The translations under genes were made by a program, and so were the position numbers. The notes beneath the pieces are model-generated. The model was given only the letters and a program-made list of their open reading frames with translations. It was not told the origin of the DNA and made no database searches. A stretch of DNA of 64,000 nucleotides from Cupriavidus basilensis (GTDB lineage Bacteria > Pseudomonadota > Gammaproteobacteria > Burkholderiales > Burkholderiaceae): positions 2,604,001 to 2,668,000 of the forward strand of contig NZ_CP062803.1 in the NCBI RefSeq assembly GCF_008801925.2, in the 5' to 3' direction. This document shows positions 9,276-17,521 of this stretch, piece after piece (position 1 is the stretch's first letter; the number at the start of each line of letters is the position of its first letter).

Positions 9276-9551
9276 ATGGCCCGCATGGTTCAATGCGTCA
9301 AGCTCAACAAAGAAGCCGAAGGACTCGACCTGCCGCCGCTGCCAGGCGAACTCGGCAAGAAGATCTGGCAAACCGTGTCGAAGGAAGCCTGGGCTGGCTG
9401 GCTCAAGCACCAGACCATGCTGATCAACGAAAACCGCCTGAACATGGCCGACGCCCGCGCTCGCCAGTACCTGCTCAAGCAGACCGAGAAGTACTTCTTC
9501 GGCGAAGGCGCGGACCAGGCACAGGGCTACGTGCCGCCGCCGGCTGCCTGA
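9276..9551 (+). CDS. yggX: Probable Fe(2+)-trafficking / oxidative damage protection protein YggX
   Basis: The protein has 91 residues and matches the YggX family along its length. The N-terminus [18 protein letters not shown] carries the conserved cysteine C7, followed by '[14 protein letters not shown]' and '[14 protein letters not shown]'. YggX proteins protect iron-sulfur clusters and labile iron under oxidative stress. A good ribosome binding site (AAGGAG, six bases before the ATG) fixes the start. A TACAAT -10-like box lies near 9204, within the 110 bp after argA, and a strong bidirectional terminator follows, so it is probably monocistronic. Confidence 0.96.
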   Translation: MARMVQCVKLNKEAEGLDLPPLPGELGKKIWQTVSKEAWAGWLKHQTMLINENRLNMADARARQYLLKQTEKYFFGEGADQAQGYVPPPAA

Positions 9552-9594
9552 TCTGGCTGCGCGCGGCTTGGCGCCGCGCGGTGGAAGACAAAAA

Positions 9595-9620
9595 GGGTGC
9601 CTGTTACGGCACCCTTTTTT
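9595..9620. terminator. Bidirectional rho-independent terminator between yggX and rpiA
   Basis: The stem GGGTGCC (9595-9601) pairs with GGCACCC (9608-9614) around a six-base loop. Six T follow on the plus strand and five A precede, so it can end both yggX (plus) and rpiA (minus) transcription. Confidence 0.93.
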
Positions 9621-9649
9621 CATGCGATCCGCCAACGGGACCGGCAGAT

Positions 9650-10336
9650 TCAATAATCGCTGCGCTTCACGCCCTCCGGCGTGCCCAGCAACAGTACGTC
9701 GGCGCCGCGCAGGGCAAACAGCCCCACCGTGACCACGCCCGGCATGTGATTGATGGCTTCTTCCATCGACTTCGGATTGCTGATCTTCAGGCCTGCCACA
9801 TCCAGGATCACATTGCCGTTGTCGGTCTTGAAGATACCGCCTTCCTTGGTCATGCGCAGGCGCGGCTGGCCGCCAAATGCAGCCAGTTGGCGGGCGACCG
9901 CGGCGCGTGCCATCGGAATCACTTCCACCGGCAGGGGAAACGCCCCCATCACATCCACCAGCTTGCTGCCGTCGGCGATGCAGACAAAGCGCTTGGCCAC
10001 CGAGGCCACGATCTTCTCGCGCGTCAGCGCGCCGCCACCGCCCTTGATCATGGCGCCGCTGGCATCGATCTCGTCCGCGCCGTCGACGTAGACCGGGATC
10101 TCGTCGACCTCATTCAGGTCCAAGACTTGGAAGCCGTGCTGCTGCAGGCGGCGCGTGGACGCCTCCGAGCTGGAGACCGCGCCGGAAAAGCGTTCCTTGA
10201 ACGCCGCCACCGCATCGATAAAGAGGTTGGCCGTGGAGCCCGTGCCCACGCCCAGCACCGCACCCGCCGGCACCACCTCTTTGACATAGTCGGCCGCGGC
10301 TTGCGCCACCAGCGCCTTGAGTTCATCCTGTGTCAT
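9650..10336 (-). CDS. rpiA: Ribose-5-phosphate isomerase A
   Basis: This cytoplasmic enzyme interconverts ribose 5-phosphate and ribulose 5-phosphate in the non-oxidative pentose phosphate pathway. The 228-residue length is normal for RpiA. The phosphate-binding [13 protein letters not shown], the DGADEID segment and the [11 protein letters not shown] motif are all present. The ATG at 10336 ([10 protein letters not shown]) is preferred; another ATG four codons upstream (MGVV-) is possible. The gene is divergent from transaldolase, its partner in the same pathway, with 173 bp of shared intergenic DNA. Confidence 0.97.
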   Translation of the reverse strand: MTQDELKALVAQAAADYVKEVVPAGAVLGVGTGSTANLFIDAVAAFKERFSGAVSSSEASTRRLQQHGFQVLDLNEVDEIPVYVDGADEIDASGAMIKGGGGALTREKIVASVAKRFVCIADGSKLVDVMGAFPLPVEVIPMARAAVARQLAAFGGQPRLRMTKEGGIFKTDNGNVILDVAGLKISNPKSMEEAINHMPGVVTVGLFALRGADVLLLGTPEGVKRSDY

Positions 10337-10509
10337 GACAACGCCCATCTGCTTTGGGGGAAACCGCATAGTGTACCGGAATGCCGTGGCATCCCCGGCG
10401 AGGGCGCGAGCCGACGGTACAATGCCCCGAGGCATGCATCAGCGCGGCGCCCGGGGCCTGCCGTTTTGGTCCTGCGCCATCACCAACCCTTAAAAGCAAC
10501 TCACTGACC

Positions 10510-11448
10510 ATGAACCAGCTCGATCAGCTCAAGCAGTTCACCACCGTGGTGGCGGACACCGGCGATTTCCAGGTGATGAAGCAGTACACGCCGCAGGACG
10601 CCACCACCAATCCTTCCTTGATTCTCAAGGCCGTCCAGAAGGCCGAGTACCGTCCCCTGCTGGAAAAGGCGGTGCGCGGCAATGAAGGCACCGATGCCGT
10701 GATGGACGCCCTGCTGATCGCCTTTGGCTGCGAGATCCTGGCCATCGTGCCGGGCCGCGTTTCGACCGAGGTCGATGCCCGCCTGTCCTTCAACACCGAA
10801 GCCACGCTGGCCAAGGCCCGCCACCTGATCTCGCTGTATGAGCAGCGCGGCGTGGCCCGCGAGCGCGTCCTGATCAAGATCGCCTCCACCTGGGAAGGCA
10901 TCCGCGCCGCCGAAGTGCTGCAGCGAGAAGGCATCAACTGCAATATGACGCTGCTGTTCTCGCTGGCCCAGGCCGTTGCCTGCGCCGAGGCCGGCGCGCA
11001 ACTGATCTCACCCTTCGTTGGCCGCATCCTGGACTGGCACAAGAAGCAAGCCGGCGACAAATGGGACGCCGCCGCCAACGCGGGCGACAACGATCCCGGC
11101 GTGCGTTCCGTGCGCCAGATCTACGACTACTACAAGAAGTTCGGCCACCCGACCGAAGTGATGGGAGCCAGCTTCCGCAGCACCGAGCAGATCCTGGCTC
11201 TGGCCGGCTGCGATCTGCTCACCATCAGCCCGGACCTGCTGGAGCAGCTGGCCGCCAGCGAAAGCACCGTGGAGCGCAAGCTGTCGGTCGACCAGGCGCA
11301 GGCCGGCAATATCGCCCGCATCGAGTGCGGCGAGGCGGCTTTCCGCTGGCAGATGAATGAAGACGCGATGGCGACGGAAAAGCTGGCCGAGGGGATCCGC
11401 GCATTTGCAGCGGATGCGGTCAAGCTGGAGGCGTTGATTACGGCTTGA
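10510..11448 (+). CDS. tal: Transaldolase
   Basis: Transaldolase transfers a dihydroxyacetone unit between sedoheptulose 7-phosphate and glyceraldehyde 3-phosphate in the pentose phosphate pathway. The 312-residue length fits the TalB class. The N-terminal [11 protein letters not shown] signature and the Schiff-base lysine K123 in [11 protein letters not shown] are present, together with the downstream '[20 protein letters not shown]' region. The start at 10510 gives the canonical MNQLDQLK N-terminus. A TACAAT -10-like box occurs about 80 bp upstream. A GC hairpin just after the gene may serve it and the convergent sirtuin gene. Confidence 0.97.
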   Translation: MNQLDQLKQFTTVVADTGDFQVMKQYTPQDATTNPSLILKAVQKAEYRPLLEKAVRGNEGTDAVMDALLIAFGCEILAIVPGRVSTEVDARLSFNTEATLAKARHLISLYEQRGVARERVLIKIASTWEGIRAAEVLQREGINCNMTLLFSLAQAVACAEAGAQLISPFVGRILDWHKKQAGDKWDAAANAGDNDPGVRSVRQIYDYYKKFGHPTEVMGASFRSTEQILALAGCDLLTISPDLLEQLAASESTVERKLSVDQAQAGNIARIECGEAAFRWQMNEDAMATEKLAEGIRAFAADAVKLEALITA

Positions 11449-11476
11449 GACGGGGAATTGAGCGGGAGAAAACAGA

Positions 11477-11500
11477 CGCCGCCCGGGAATCCAGGCGGCG
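11477..11500. other. GC-rich hairpin at the convergent ends of tal and the sirtuin gene
   Basis: CGCCGCC (11477-11483) pairs with GGCGGCG (11494-11500) around a ten-base loop. There is no T-tract on either side, so it is not a classical intrinsic terminator. It may protect the 3' ends or assist rho-dependent termination. Confidence 0.5.
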
Positions 11501-11509
11501 GGCAGCGAT

Positions 11510-12268
11510 TCAAGCTGGTGTCGCGCTCACGTCGTCCCACAGCAAGGGCAAGACCACGCCGGCCGGGCCACGCAGCACGATGTCGGCGGTCTGATCCAGC
11601 GCCGAAGGCTCGGGATTGACCACGATGACATGCGCGCCATGGTCCTTGGCGGCGCCGGGCAAGCCGGCTGCCGGATAGACCAGCCCGGAGGTGCCCACCA
11701 CGATGCACAGATCGCACTGCTCGGCTGCGTGCTCGGCGCGATAGCGGGCCACGCGCGGCAGTTCCTCGCCGAACCACACCACGCCGGGGCGCATCATGGC
11801 ATTGCAAAGGGAGCAGCGCGGCGGCACGCCCGGCACGGCGGTCGCCGGGTCGCAACGGCCGCAGCCGTCAAGCCACTTGTTGGCGAACAGGTTGCCGTGC
11901 AGCTCGATCACATCGCGGCTGCCGGCGCGCTGGTGCAAGCCATCCACGTTTTGCGTGACCAGGGTGACGGCCTTCTGCGAGGCGAGCGCCACCAGGGAGA
12001 TATGCGCCGGATTGGGATCGGTGGCCGCCACCAGCTCGCGCCGGTGCAGGTACCACTCCCAGACCAGCGCGGGCTGGCGCCGGTAAGCGTCTTCCTGGGC
12101 CAGCTCCTCGGGATTGAAGCGCGACCACAGGCCGGTCATGGCGTCGCGGAACGTGGGCACGCCGGACTCGGCCGATACGCCCGCGCCGGTGAGCACCATG
12201 ATATTGGTGGCTTCGCCGATCAGGCGGCGCGATGCGGCTAGCGCCTGTGCGTCGATATTCGCCGGCAT
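11510..12268 (-). CDS. NAD-dependent protein deacylase, sirtuin (Sir2/CobB family)
   Basis: The 252-residue protein has the sirtuin Rossmann fold motifs: GAGVSAESGVPTFRD (28-42), TQNVDGLH (105-112) and the catalytic histidine H124 in IELHGN. A zinc site is formed by CGRC and CSLC with a spacer. Sirtuins consume NAD+ to remove acyl groups from lysines. Y73 and R76 form the YxxR pair (WYLHRREL) that marks class III sirtuins such as CobB and SIRT5, which favour succinyl and other acidic acyl groups, so desuccinylase activity is likely. It lies 17 bp downstream of rlmB and is probably in the same transcript. Confidence 0.93.
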   Translation of the reverse strand: MPANIDAQALAASRRLIGEATNIMVLTGAGVSAESGVPTFRDAMTGLWSRFNPEELAQEDAYRRQPALVWEWYLHRRELVAATDPNPAHISLVALASQKAVTLVTQNVDGLHQRAGSRDVIELHGNLFANKWLDGCGRCDPATAVPGVPPRCSLCNAMMRPGVVWFGEELPRVARYRAEHAAEQCDLCIVVGTSGLVYPAAGLPGAAKDHGAHVIVVNPEPSALDQTADIVLRGPAGVVLPLLWDDVSATPA

Positions 12269-12285
12269 GGCTGCTGCCCCAGCGC

Positions 12286-13029
12286 TCAGCGCTTCAGGCG
12301 GCGCTGGCGCACCGCCTCATACAGGCACACGCCGCTGGCCACGGAAACGTTCAGGCTTTCCACGCCGCCGGCCATCGGGATGCTGACCAGTTCGTCACAG
12401 GTTTCGCGGGTGAGGCGGCGCATGCCCTCGCCTTCGGCGCCCATCACCAGGGCAACCGGCCCCTTGAAATCGACGTCATAGAGCGTCTTTTCCGTGCCGT
12501 CGTCCGTGCCGATCACCCAGATGCCGCGTTCCTGCAACTCGCGCAGCGTGCGCGCCAGGTTGGTGACAGTGATGTAGGGGACGGTTTCCGCCGCGCCGCT
12601 GGCCACCTTGGCCACCGTGGTGTTCAAACCCACGCTGCGGTCCTTCGGAGCGATCACGGCGTGCGCGCCGGCGCCATCGGCCACGCGCAGGCAAGCGCCC
12701 AGGTTGTGCGGATCGGTGACGCCATCGAGCACCAGCAGCAAGGGCGTGCCTTCGATGCCGTCGAGCAGTTCGTCAAGATTGAGGGCCAGCGCCACATCTT
12801 CGGCGCGGGCGACCACGCCCTGGTGGCGGTCGGTGCCGGCCATGCCGCGCAGGCGCTCGGCATCCACCGGGTGCAGGCGGACTTTGAGGCTTTCGGCAAG
12901 GCGGATGAAGTCCTGCATGCGGCGGTCACGCCGCGCGGATTCTACGTAGACATCGGTGACGCCAGCGGCGTCCTGGCGCAGGCGCGCGGTGACGGCGTGA
13001 AAGCCGATCAGGAGTTTTTGTTTAGCCAT
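12286..13029 (-). CDS. rlmB: 23S rRNA (guanosine-2251-2'-O)-methyltransferase RlmB
   Basis: RlmB methylates the ribose of G2251 in the peptidyl-transferase P-loop of 23S rRNA, using S-adenosylmethionine. The 247-residue SpoU-family protein has an N-terminal substrate-binding domain ('[16 protein letters not shown]') and the knotted SPOUT domain. The three knot motifs are '[12 protein letters not shown]', '[10 protein letters not shown]' and '[15 protein letters not shown]'. The start at 13029 (MAKQKLLIG) is the standard family start. It follows rnr by 88 bp, the rnr-rlmB pairing also seen in E. coli. Confidence 0.97.
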   Translation of the reverse strand: MAKQKLLIGFHAVTARLRQDAAGVTDVYVESARRDRRMQDFIRLAESLKVRLHPVDAERLRGMAGTDRHQGVVARAEDVALALNLDELLDGIEGTPLLLVLDGVTDPHNLGACLRVADGAGAHAVIAPKDRSVGLNTTVAKVASGAAETVPYITVTNLARTLRELQERGIWVIGTDDGTEKTLYDVDFKGPVALVMGAEGEGMRRLTRETCDELVSIPMAGGVESLNVSVASGVCLYEAVRQRRLKR

Positions 13030-13073
13030 GGCGAGATTGTACATTCCCGCCGGGGCTTGCCCTGCGTCGGCAG

Positions 13074-13114
13074 CCATGGCGCCGGAACCGGGCAAGCCGG
13101 CGCCGGCGCCATGG
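13074..13114. repeat. 12-bp perfect inverted repeat in the rnr-rlmB spacer
   Basis: CCATGGCGCCGG (13074-13085) is the exact reverse complement of CCGGCGCCATGG (13103-13114), with 17 bases between. It begins three bases after the rnr stop codon. There is no T-run, so it is more likely a transcript-stabilising or attenuating hairpin than a full terminator. Confidence 0.75.
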
Positions 13115-13117
13115 CCG

Positions 13118-15709
13118 TCAGGTGCGCTTGCGCGAAGCGCGGCTGCTCTTGCCGGCCGGCTTGGCGCCGCCCTTGTGCGTCGAGCCCAGATGCTGCGGCT
13201 TGGGCTTGGCGGCGCGCTTGGCCGGCTTGCCGCCGGCCTTGGCGCCCTGCCCCACGTGCGGCTTGACCGGCGTCATGACAGCCTCGAACACCGGCTGCTC
13301 TTCGATCACGCGGTCCAGCGTTTCGTCGAACGACTCTTCCGGCTTGGAGCTGCCACCCAGCAGCGCGGCCAGCTGACGGCCCTTCTTGCGCGCGGGCACG
13401 GCGTGCGCGGCGGGCACGCGCGGTGCGGCATCGACGATCGGGGCGCGGCCACGCAGGTTCTTGGCTGAAGGCTCCTGCACCAGGCGGAAGTCGATCTTGC
13501 GCGCATCGAGGTCCACGCGCGAAACCTGCACGCGAACGCGGTCGGTGAGGCGGTAGCGGATGCCGGTACGCTCGCCGCGCAGCTCATTGCGCGCTTCGTC
13601 GTACTGGAAGTAATCGCTGCCCAGCTCGGTGACATGGACCAGGCCTTCGACATAGAGCTCGTCGAGCTGCACGAAGATGCCAAACGAGGTGACCGAGCTG
13701 ATGGTGCCCGAATACTCGCTGCCAAGCTTGTCGCGCATGAAGTAGCACTTGAGCCAGGCTTCCACATCACGCGAGGCTTCATCGGCGCGGCGCTCGTTGG
13801 CCGAGCAGTGCAGGCCGAGCTCGTCCCAGATGGCTTCGTTGCGCTGGGCGCGCGCGGCGCTGCGCTCTGCCTTCTCGGCAGCGTCCTTGGCCTGCATGCG
13901 GCGTGCCTTGGGCGCAATCGCGGTGTTCAGCGCGGTGCCCGGCGCAAATGCCGGCCGGTACTTGGTATGGGCCAGCACGGCCTTGATGGCACGGTGCGTG
14001 AGCAAGTCCGGGTAACGGCGGATCGGGCTGGTGAAGTGGGCGTAAGCCTCGTACGACAAGCCGAAGTGGCCGATGTTGTCCGGGCTGTAGACCGCCTGCT
14101 GCATCGAGCGCAGCAGCATGGTCTGCAACATCGGCGCGTCGGGACGGCTCTTGATCTTGTCCATCACGTCGGCGTAGTCGCCCGCCTGCGGCTTGTCGCC
14201 ACCGGCCAGCGAGAGCCCGACGGTACGCAGGAACTCTCGCAGGTTCTTCAGCTTTTCCTCGCTCGGGCCGGCGTGGATCCGGTACAGCGTGGGATGCTTG
14301 AAGCGTTCGAGGAAGTCCGCGGCGCACACGTTGGCGGCCAGCATGCATTCCTCGATCAGGCGGTGGGCGTCGTTGCGGGTACGCGGCAGGATCTGCTCGA
14401 TCTTGCCCTGCGCATTGCAGACGATATAGGTCTCGGTGGTATCGAAGTCGATTGCGCCACGCTCGCGCCGCGCCTTGAGCAGGACCTGGAACAACTCGTA
14501 GAGGTTCTGCAGGTGCGGCACCAGGTCGGCACGCTTGTGCGCCTCCGGGCCCTTGGTGTTGGACAACACCGACCAGACCTCGTTATAGGTCAGGCGCGCC
14601 GCCGAATGCATCACGGCGGGATAGAACTGATAGCCCTTGAGCTCGCCCTTGGCGGTGATCACCGCATCGCACACCATGCACAGGCGGTCAACTTGCGGGT
14701 TCAGCGAGCACAGGCCGTTGGAGAGCTTTTCCGGCAGCATCGGGATGACGCGGCGCGGGAAGTACACCGAGGTGGCGCGATCCAGCGCATCGGCGTCGAG
14801 CGCCGTGCCAGGGCGCACATAGTGCGACACATCGGCAATCGCCACCACCAGGCGCCAGCCCTTCGAGCGGCCGATCTTGACGGGTTCGCAGTAGACAGCG
14901 TCGTCGAAGTCGCGCGCGTCCTCGCCGTCGATCGTCACCAGGGGCACGTCGCGCAGGTCGATGCGGTGCTCCAGGTCGGACTCGCGCACCTCGTCGGGCA
15001 GGCCGGCGGCTTCTTTGGCGCAGGCATCCGAGAATTCATGCGGCACGCCGTACTTGCGCACGGCGATTTCGATTTCCATGCCGGGGTCGTCGAAGTCGCC
15101 CAGCACTTCCACCACACGGCCCACGGGCTGCACGTAGCGATCGGGGTAGTCGATGATCTCGACGCTGACCACCTGGCCGACTTGCGCCTTGCCTTGCGAT
15201 TTCGGCGGGATCAGGATGTCCTGGCTGATGCGCTTGTCTTCGGGCGCCACCACCAGCACGCCGCCTTCGCTCAGCAGGCGGCCGATCACGTAGCGGTTGG
15301 CGCGCTCGAGGATCTCGACGATCTGGCCTTCGGGCCGGCCGCGCCGGTCGTAGCCGATCACGCGCACCTGGGCGCGGTCGTTGTGCATGGCCTTTTGCAG
15401 CTCGCGCTCCGGCAGGAAGATGTCGTCATCGCCATCGTCGCGGATCAGGAAGCCGAAGCCATCGCGGTGGCCCTGCACACGGCCGACCACAAAGTTAGGC
15501 TGGTTGGCCAGTTCGTAGCGGCCCTTGCGGTTGAGTTCGATCTGGCCGTCGCGCTCCATGGCGGCGAGGCGTTTCTGGAAGCCGTCGTGTTCTTTGCGCG
15601 TGACAGCGAGCGCCTTGGCGATATCGCCGCCCGACAAGGGCGACCCCGACGTCCGCAGGACGCCAAGGATTTCTTCCCGACTAGGGATCGGATAGTTATT
15701 CTGATTCAA
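13118..15709 (-). CDS. rnr: Ribonuclease R (3'-5' exoribonuclease)
   Basis: RNase R degrades structured RNA and takes part in rRNA quality control and trans-translation. The 863-residue protein has an N-terminal winged helix (residues 5-60), two cold-shock-like domains, the RNB catalytic domain with [12 protein letters not shown] (D264 to D270), an S1 domain (about 660-745) and a Lys/Arg/Ala-rich C-terminal tail. The only usable start at the expected N-terminus is TTG at 15709; an in-frame TAG sits three codons before it and no Shine-Dalgarno sequence is obvious. The next Met is residue 51, inside the conserved domain. It is divergent from tRNA-Leu. Confidence 0.95.
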   Translation of the reverse strand: MNQNNYPIPSREEILGVLRTSGSPLSGGDIAKALAVTRKEHDGFQKRLAAMERDGQIELNRKGRYELANQPNFVVGRVQGHRDGFGFLIRDDGDDDIFLPERELQKAMHNDRAQVRVIGYDRRGRPEGQIVEILERANRYVIGRLLSEGGVLVVAPEDKRISQDILIPPKSQGKAQVGQVVSVEIIDYPDRYVQPVGRVVEVLGDFDDPGMEIEIAVRKYGVPHEFSDACAKEAAGLPDEVRESDLEHRIDLRDVPLVTIDGEDARDFDDAVYCEPVKIGRSKGWRLVVAIADVSHYVRPGTALDADALDRATSVYFPRRVIPMLPEKLSNGLCSLNPQVDRLCMVCDAVITAKGELKGYQFYPAVMHSAARLTYNEVWSVLSNTKGPEAHKRADLVPHLQNLYELFQVLLKARRERGAIDFDTTETYIVCNAQGKIEQILPRTRNDAHRLIEECMLAANVCAADFLERFKHPTLYRIHAGPSEEKLKNLREFLRTVGLSLAGGDKPQAGDYADVMDKIKSRPDAPMLQTMLLRSMQQAVYSPDNIGHFGLSYEAYAHFTSPIRRYPDLLTHRAIKAVLAHTKYRPAFAPGTALNTAIAPKARRMQAKDAAEKAERSAARAQRNEAIWDELGLHCSANERRADEASRDVEAWLKCYFMRDKLGSEYSGTISSVTSFGIFVQLDELYVEGLVHVTELGSDYFQYDEARNELRGERTGIRYRLTDRVRVQVSRVDLDARKIDFRLVQEPSAKNLRGRAPIVDAAPRVPAAHAVPARKKGRQLAALLGGSSKPEESFDETLDRVIEEQPVFEAVMTPVKPHVGQGAKAGGKPAKRAAKPKPQHLGSTHKGGAKPAGKSSRASRKRT

Positions 15710-15725
15710 TTTTTTCTAGAATTAT

Positions 15726-15753
15726 TTGACAAACGACTTGCGGTCGCTATAAT
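15726..15753 (+). promoter_or_regulatory. Consensus sigma-70 promoter of tRNA-Leu
   Basis: TTGACA (15726-15731) and TATAAT (15748-15753) are both perfect, separated by 16 bp. A GC-rich stretch resembling a stringent discriminator follows. The tRNA 5' end is 26 bp beyond the -10. Confidence 0.93.
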
Positions 15754-15778
15754 GAGCGCTTCGGTTGTTTCGACGCCC

Positions 15779-15865
15779 GCCCAGGTGGCGAAATTGGTAG
15801 ACGCACTAGGTTCAGGTCCTAGCGGTGGCAACACTGTGGAGGTTCGAGTCCTCTCCTGGGCACCA
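15779..15865 (+). tRNA. tRNA-Leu, anticodon CAG
   Basis: This 87-nt class II tRNA has an encoded CCA end. The acceptor stem GCCCAGG (15779-15785) pairs with CCTGGGC (15855-15861). The anticodon stem CTAGG/CCTAG encloses loop TTCAGGT with anticodon CAG, which reads CUG, the dominant leucine codon in this GC-rich genome. A long variable arm and a T-loop GTTCGAGTC are present. It is a single gene between its own promoter and terminator. Confidence 0.98.
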
Positions 15866-15877
15866 GATCAAACGGAA

Positions 15878-15911
15878 AACCCGCAGCGCTTTCGAGCCCT
15901 GCGGGTTTTTT
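15878..15911 (+). terminator. Intrinsic terminator of tRNA-Leu
   Basis: AACCCGCAG (15878-15886) pairs with CTGCGGGTT, the closing arm ending at 15907, and is followed by further T residues. It lies 13 bases after the tRNA CCA end. Confidence 0.92.
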
Positions 15912-16285
15912 GTTTTCCGGCGTCTGATCTTGCAACTTGGCACTCCCGATTCGATATTGGCGCGACTGCGCGACTTAACACTTAACACTTAACAATTGAC
16001 TAAATACCAGTCGCAGCAACGACCGCTCCGGGGCGTGGAATCCGCTCTTGCCTGTAGAGGCCGAGGCATCCACACGGCCTGGCGCTCACACGAACTGCCA
16101 GGGCGCGGCCGGAGCAGCAGCCGACTGCTGCGCTGCGGGTGAGTGTATCAGTTTCAGTGGCGCTCCCGGCATTCTTCCACCATTCTCACGCCGGAATGTC
16201 GCGTTTTCCGACGTTTTCAGGCGCAAACCACCCGATTGCTGCACGCGCATGCCACACCGGCATGCCTGCGTGGCCCGCCAGTCGC
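15912..16285. other. Non-coding interval downstream of tRNA-Leu, with a heptamer tandem repeat
   Basis: No credible gene is seen in about 375 bp. Short open frames here have no ribosome binding site and a Cys/His/Pro-rich translation of no recognisable kind. The stretch holds a three-copy heptamer repeat (15973-15993) and a small imperfect dyad with GCATGCC near 16250. No duplicate of the tRNA 3' end, as expected for an integrated element, is visible. Confidence 0.7.
15973..15993. repeat. Three tandem copies of heptamer ACTTAAC
   Basis: ACTTAAC occurs at 15973-15979, 15980-15986 and 15987-15993, followed by a diverged copy AATTGAC (15994-16000). It is AT-rich in a GC-rich neighbourhood. Confidence 0.95.
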
Positions 16286-16325
16286 TTGACAGCGACACTC
16301 ATCTGTAACTAAGATAGTTTCATAT
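16286..16325 (+). promoter_or_regulatory. Promoter and Rrf2 operator upstream of the Rrf2 gene
   Basis: TTGACA (16286-16291) and TAAGAT (16310-16315) are spaced by 18 bp. The -10 is embedded in an imperfect dyad: TGTAACT (16304-16310), five bases, AGTTTCA (16316-16322). The same half-sites with the same spacing recur before the next gene, so binding of the encoded regulator would block this promoter (autorepression). Confidence 0.72.
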
Positions 16326-16338
16326 TGCCTTACCCATC

Positions 16339-16773
16339 ATGACCACCAGCAGCCGATTCGCCGTTGCCGTCCATATCCTCACCTTGCTGGCCAGCGCCGC
16401 GGGGCCCTTGCCGTCGTCGCTGATCGCGGGCAGCGTGGGCACGAACCCGGTCCTGATCCGCCGCCTGGTCAGCCAGTTGGCCGAGGCGGGGCTGGTGAGC
16501 ACGGTGATGGGGAGCAACGGCGGCGCCTCGCTGGCGCGTGCGGCGGCATCCATCACGTTGCTCGATGTGTTCCGTGCGGTGGAGTCGGCCACGCTGATCG
16601 CGCCGCACCACAGCGTGCCCAATCCGGCGTGCATGGTGGGACGGGAAATTACCGGCGCGCTGAAGCACGCCGCCGACCGCGCCCAGGCAGCGATGGATGG
16701 TGCGCTGGCCGAGATCACGATTGCCGGCATGCTCGCCGACGTGGAGCGCGCAGCCCGGCAACGCAAGCCGTAA
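16339..16773 (+). CDS. Rrf2-family transcriptional regulator, YwnA type
   Basis: The 144-residue protein has an N-terminal winged helix (residues 1-65: 'RFAVAVHILTLLAS', recognition helix region 'NPVLIRRLVSQLAEAGLV', wing 'GSNGGASLAR') and a C-terminal dimerisation helix. Unlike IscR and NsrR it lacks the three-cysteine Fe-S cluster; only C98, in VPNPACMVG, is present, as in YwnA-type members. A thiol- or ligand-based signal is therefore inferred. It sits 70 bp before an NmrA-like oxidoreductase gene, as ywnA sits near ywnB in Bacillus. Matching palindromes before both genes suggest it represses both. Confidence 0.9.
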   Translation: MTTSSRFAVAVHILTLLASAAGPLPSSLIAGSVGTNPVLIRRLVSQLAEAGLVSTVMGSNGGASLARAAASITLLDVFRAVESATLIAPHHSVPNPACMVGREITGALKHAADRAQAAMDGALAEITIAGMLADVERAARQRKP

Positions 16774-16786
16774 AAATTTTTGTCCT

Positions 16787-16813
16787 GATATGTAACTGAA
16801 ATAGTTTCATATC
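16787..16813 (+). promoter_or_regulatory. Second Rrf2 operator, upstream of the NmrA-like gene
   Basis: GATATGTAACT (16787-16797), five-base spacer, AGTTTCATATC (16803-16813): 11-bp arms with one mismatch. The core TGTAACT-N5-AGTTTCA is identical to the site at 16304-16322. It lies 30 bp before the ATG of the oxidoreductase. Confidence 0.75.
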
Positions 16814-16843
16814 GATATTCAACAGTGCAACAAAGGAGTCAAC

Positions 16844-17455
16844 ATGAAGATCGCAATCATCGGCGCCACCGGCCGTGTCGGCACCCGCCTCATCGACGAA
16901 GCCCTGAGCCGCGGCCACACGGTCACCGCCATCGCACGCCAGGCCGACAAGCTGGCCGCGCGGCCGGGCCTCGCCACGATCAATGCGGATGTCGCGGACA
17001 CCAAGGCCCTGGCGGCCGCCCTCGCCGGCCAGGACGTGGCAATCAGCACAGTACGTTTCCTGCAGACCACGGCGCAACAGATCACCTCCGCGGTCAAGGC
17101 CGCCGGCGTGCCCCGCCTGCTGGTGGTGGGCGGCGCGGGCAGCCTCTTCGTAGCACCGGGCGCGCAACTGGTGGACACGGCGCAGTTCCCGCAAGCCTAT
17201 AAGGCAGAGGCCCTGGCCGGACGGGACTTCCTCAACGCCCTGCGCAATGAGACGGCGATCGACTGGACCTTCCTGTCCCCCGCAGCCCTGTTCGAGCCGG
17301 GCTCACGCACGGGCAAGTTCCGCGTGGGCGAGGAGACGCTGCTCTCCGACGCCAGCGGCAAGAGCTGGATCTCGATGGAAGACTATGCCATCGCCATGAT
17401 CGACGAAGTGGAAAAACCGGCGCACTCGCGCCAGCGCTACACGGTCGCTTACTAA
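16844..17455 (+). CDS. NAD(P)H-binding NmrA-like / atypical SDR oxidoreductase (YwnB-like)
   Basis: The 203-residue protein opens with the Rossmann motif GATGRVG (residues 7-13) in MKIAIIGATGRVGTRLIDE. It continues as a short atypical SDR ('INADVADTKALAAALAGQDV', 'VGGAGSLFVAPG', 'DWTFLSPAALFEPG', 'ISMEDYAIAMIDEVE'). Such proteins bind NAD(P)H and act as quinone or flavin reductases or as redox sensors; the reaction here is unknown. The ATG at 16844 has AAAGGAG eight bases upstream. Its own copy of the Rrf2 palindrome implies control by the neighbouring regulator, probably in response to electrophile or redox stress (inference). Confidence 0.9.
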   Translation: MKIAIIGATGRVGTRLIDEALSRGHTVTAIARQADKLAARPGLATINADVADTKALAAALAGQDVAISTVRFLQTTAQQITSAVKAAGVPRLLVVGGAGSLFVAPGAQLVDTAQFPQAYKAEALAGRDFLNALRNETAIDWTFLSPAALFEPGSRTGKFRVGEETLLSDASGKSWISMEDYAIAMIDEVEKPAHSRQRYTVAY

Positions 17456-17521
17456 GCAGGAAACGGGCAGCAACGGCGGGGGCCGCGGCATGCCGCCCTC
17501 TCCGTCTTCTGCAGGCCCGGT

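Noticed and set aside
15779..15865. tRNA-Leu as an attachment site for an integrated element
   Set aside because: No repeat of the tRNA 3' end, no integrase and no base-composition shift is seen in the downstream sequence.
16048..16308. An 86-codon plus-strand frame between tRNA-Leu and the Rrf2 gene
   Set aside because: No ribosome binding site, it runs into the Rrf2 promoter and operator, and the Cys/His/Pro-rich translation has no recognisable feature.
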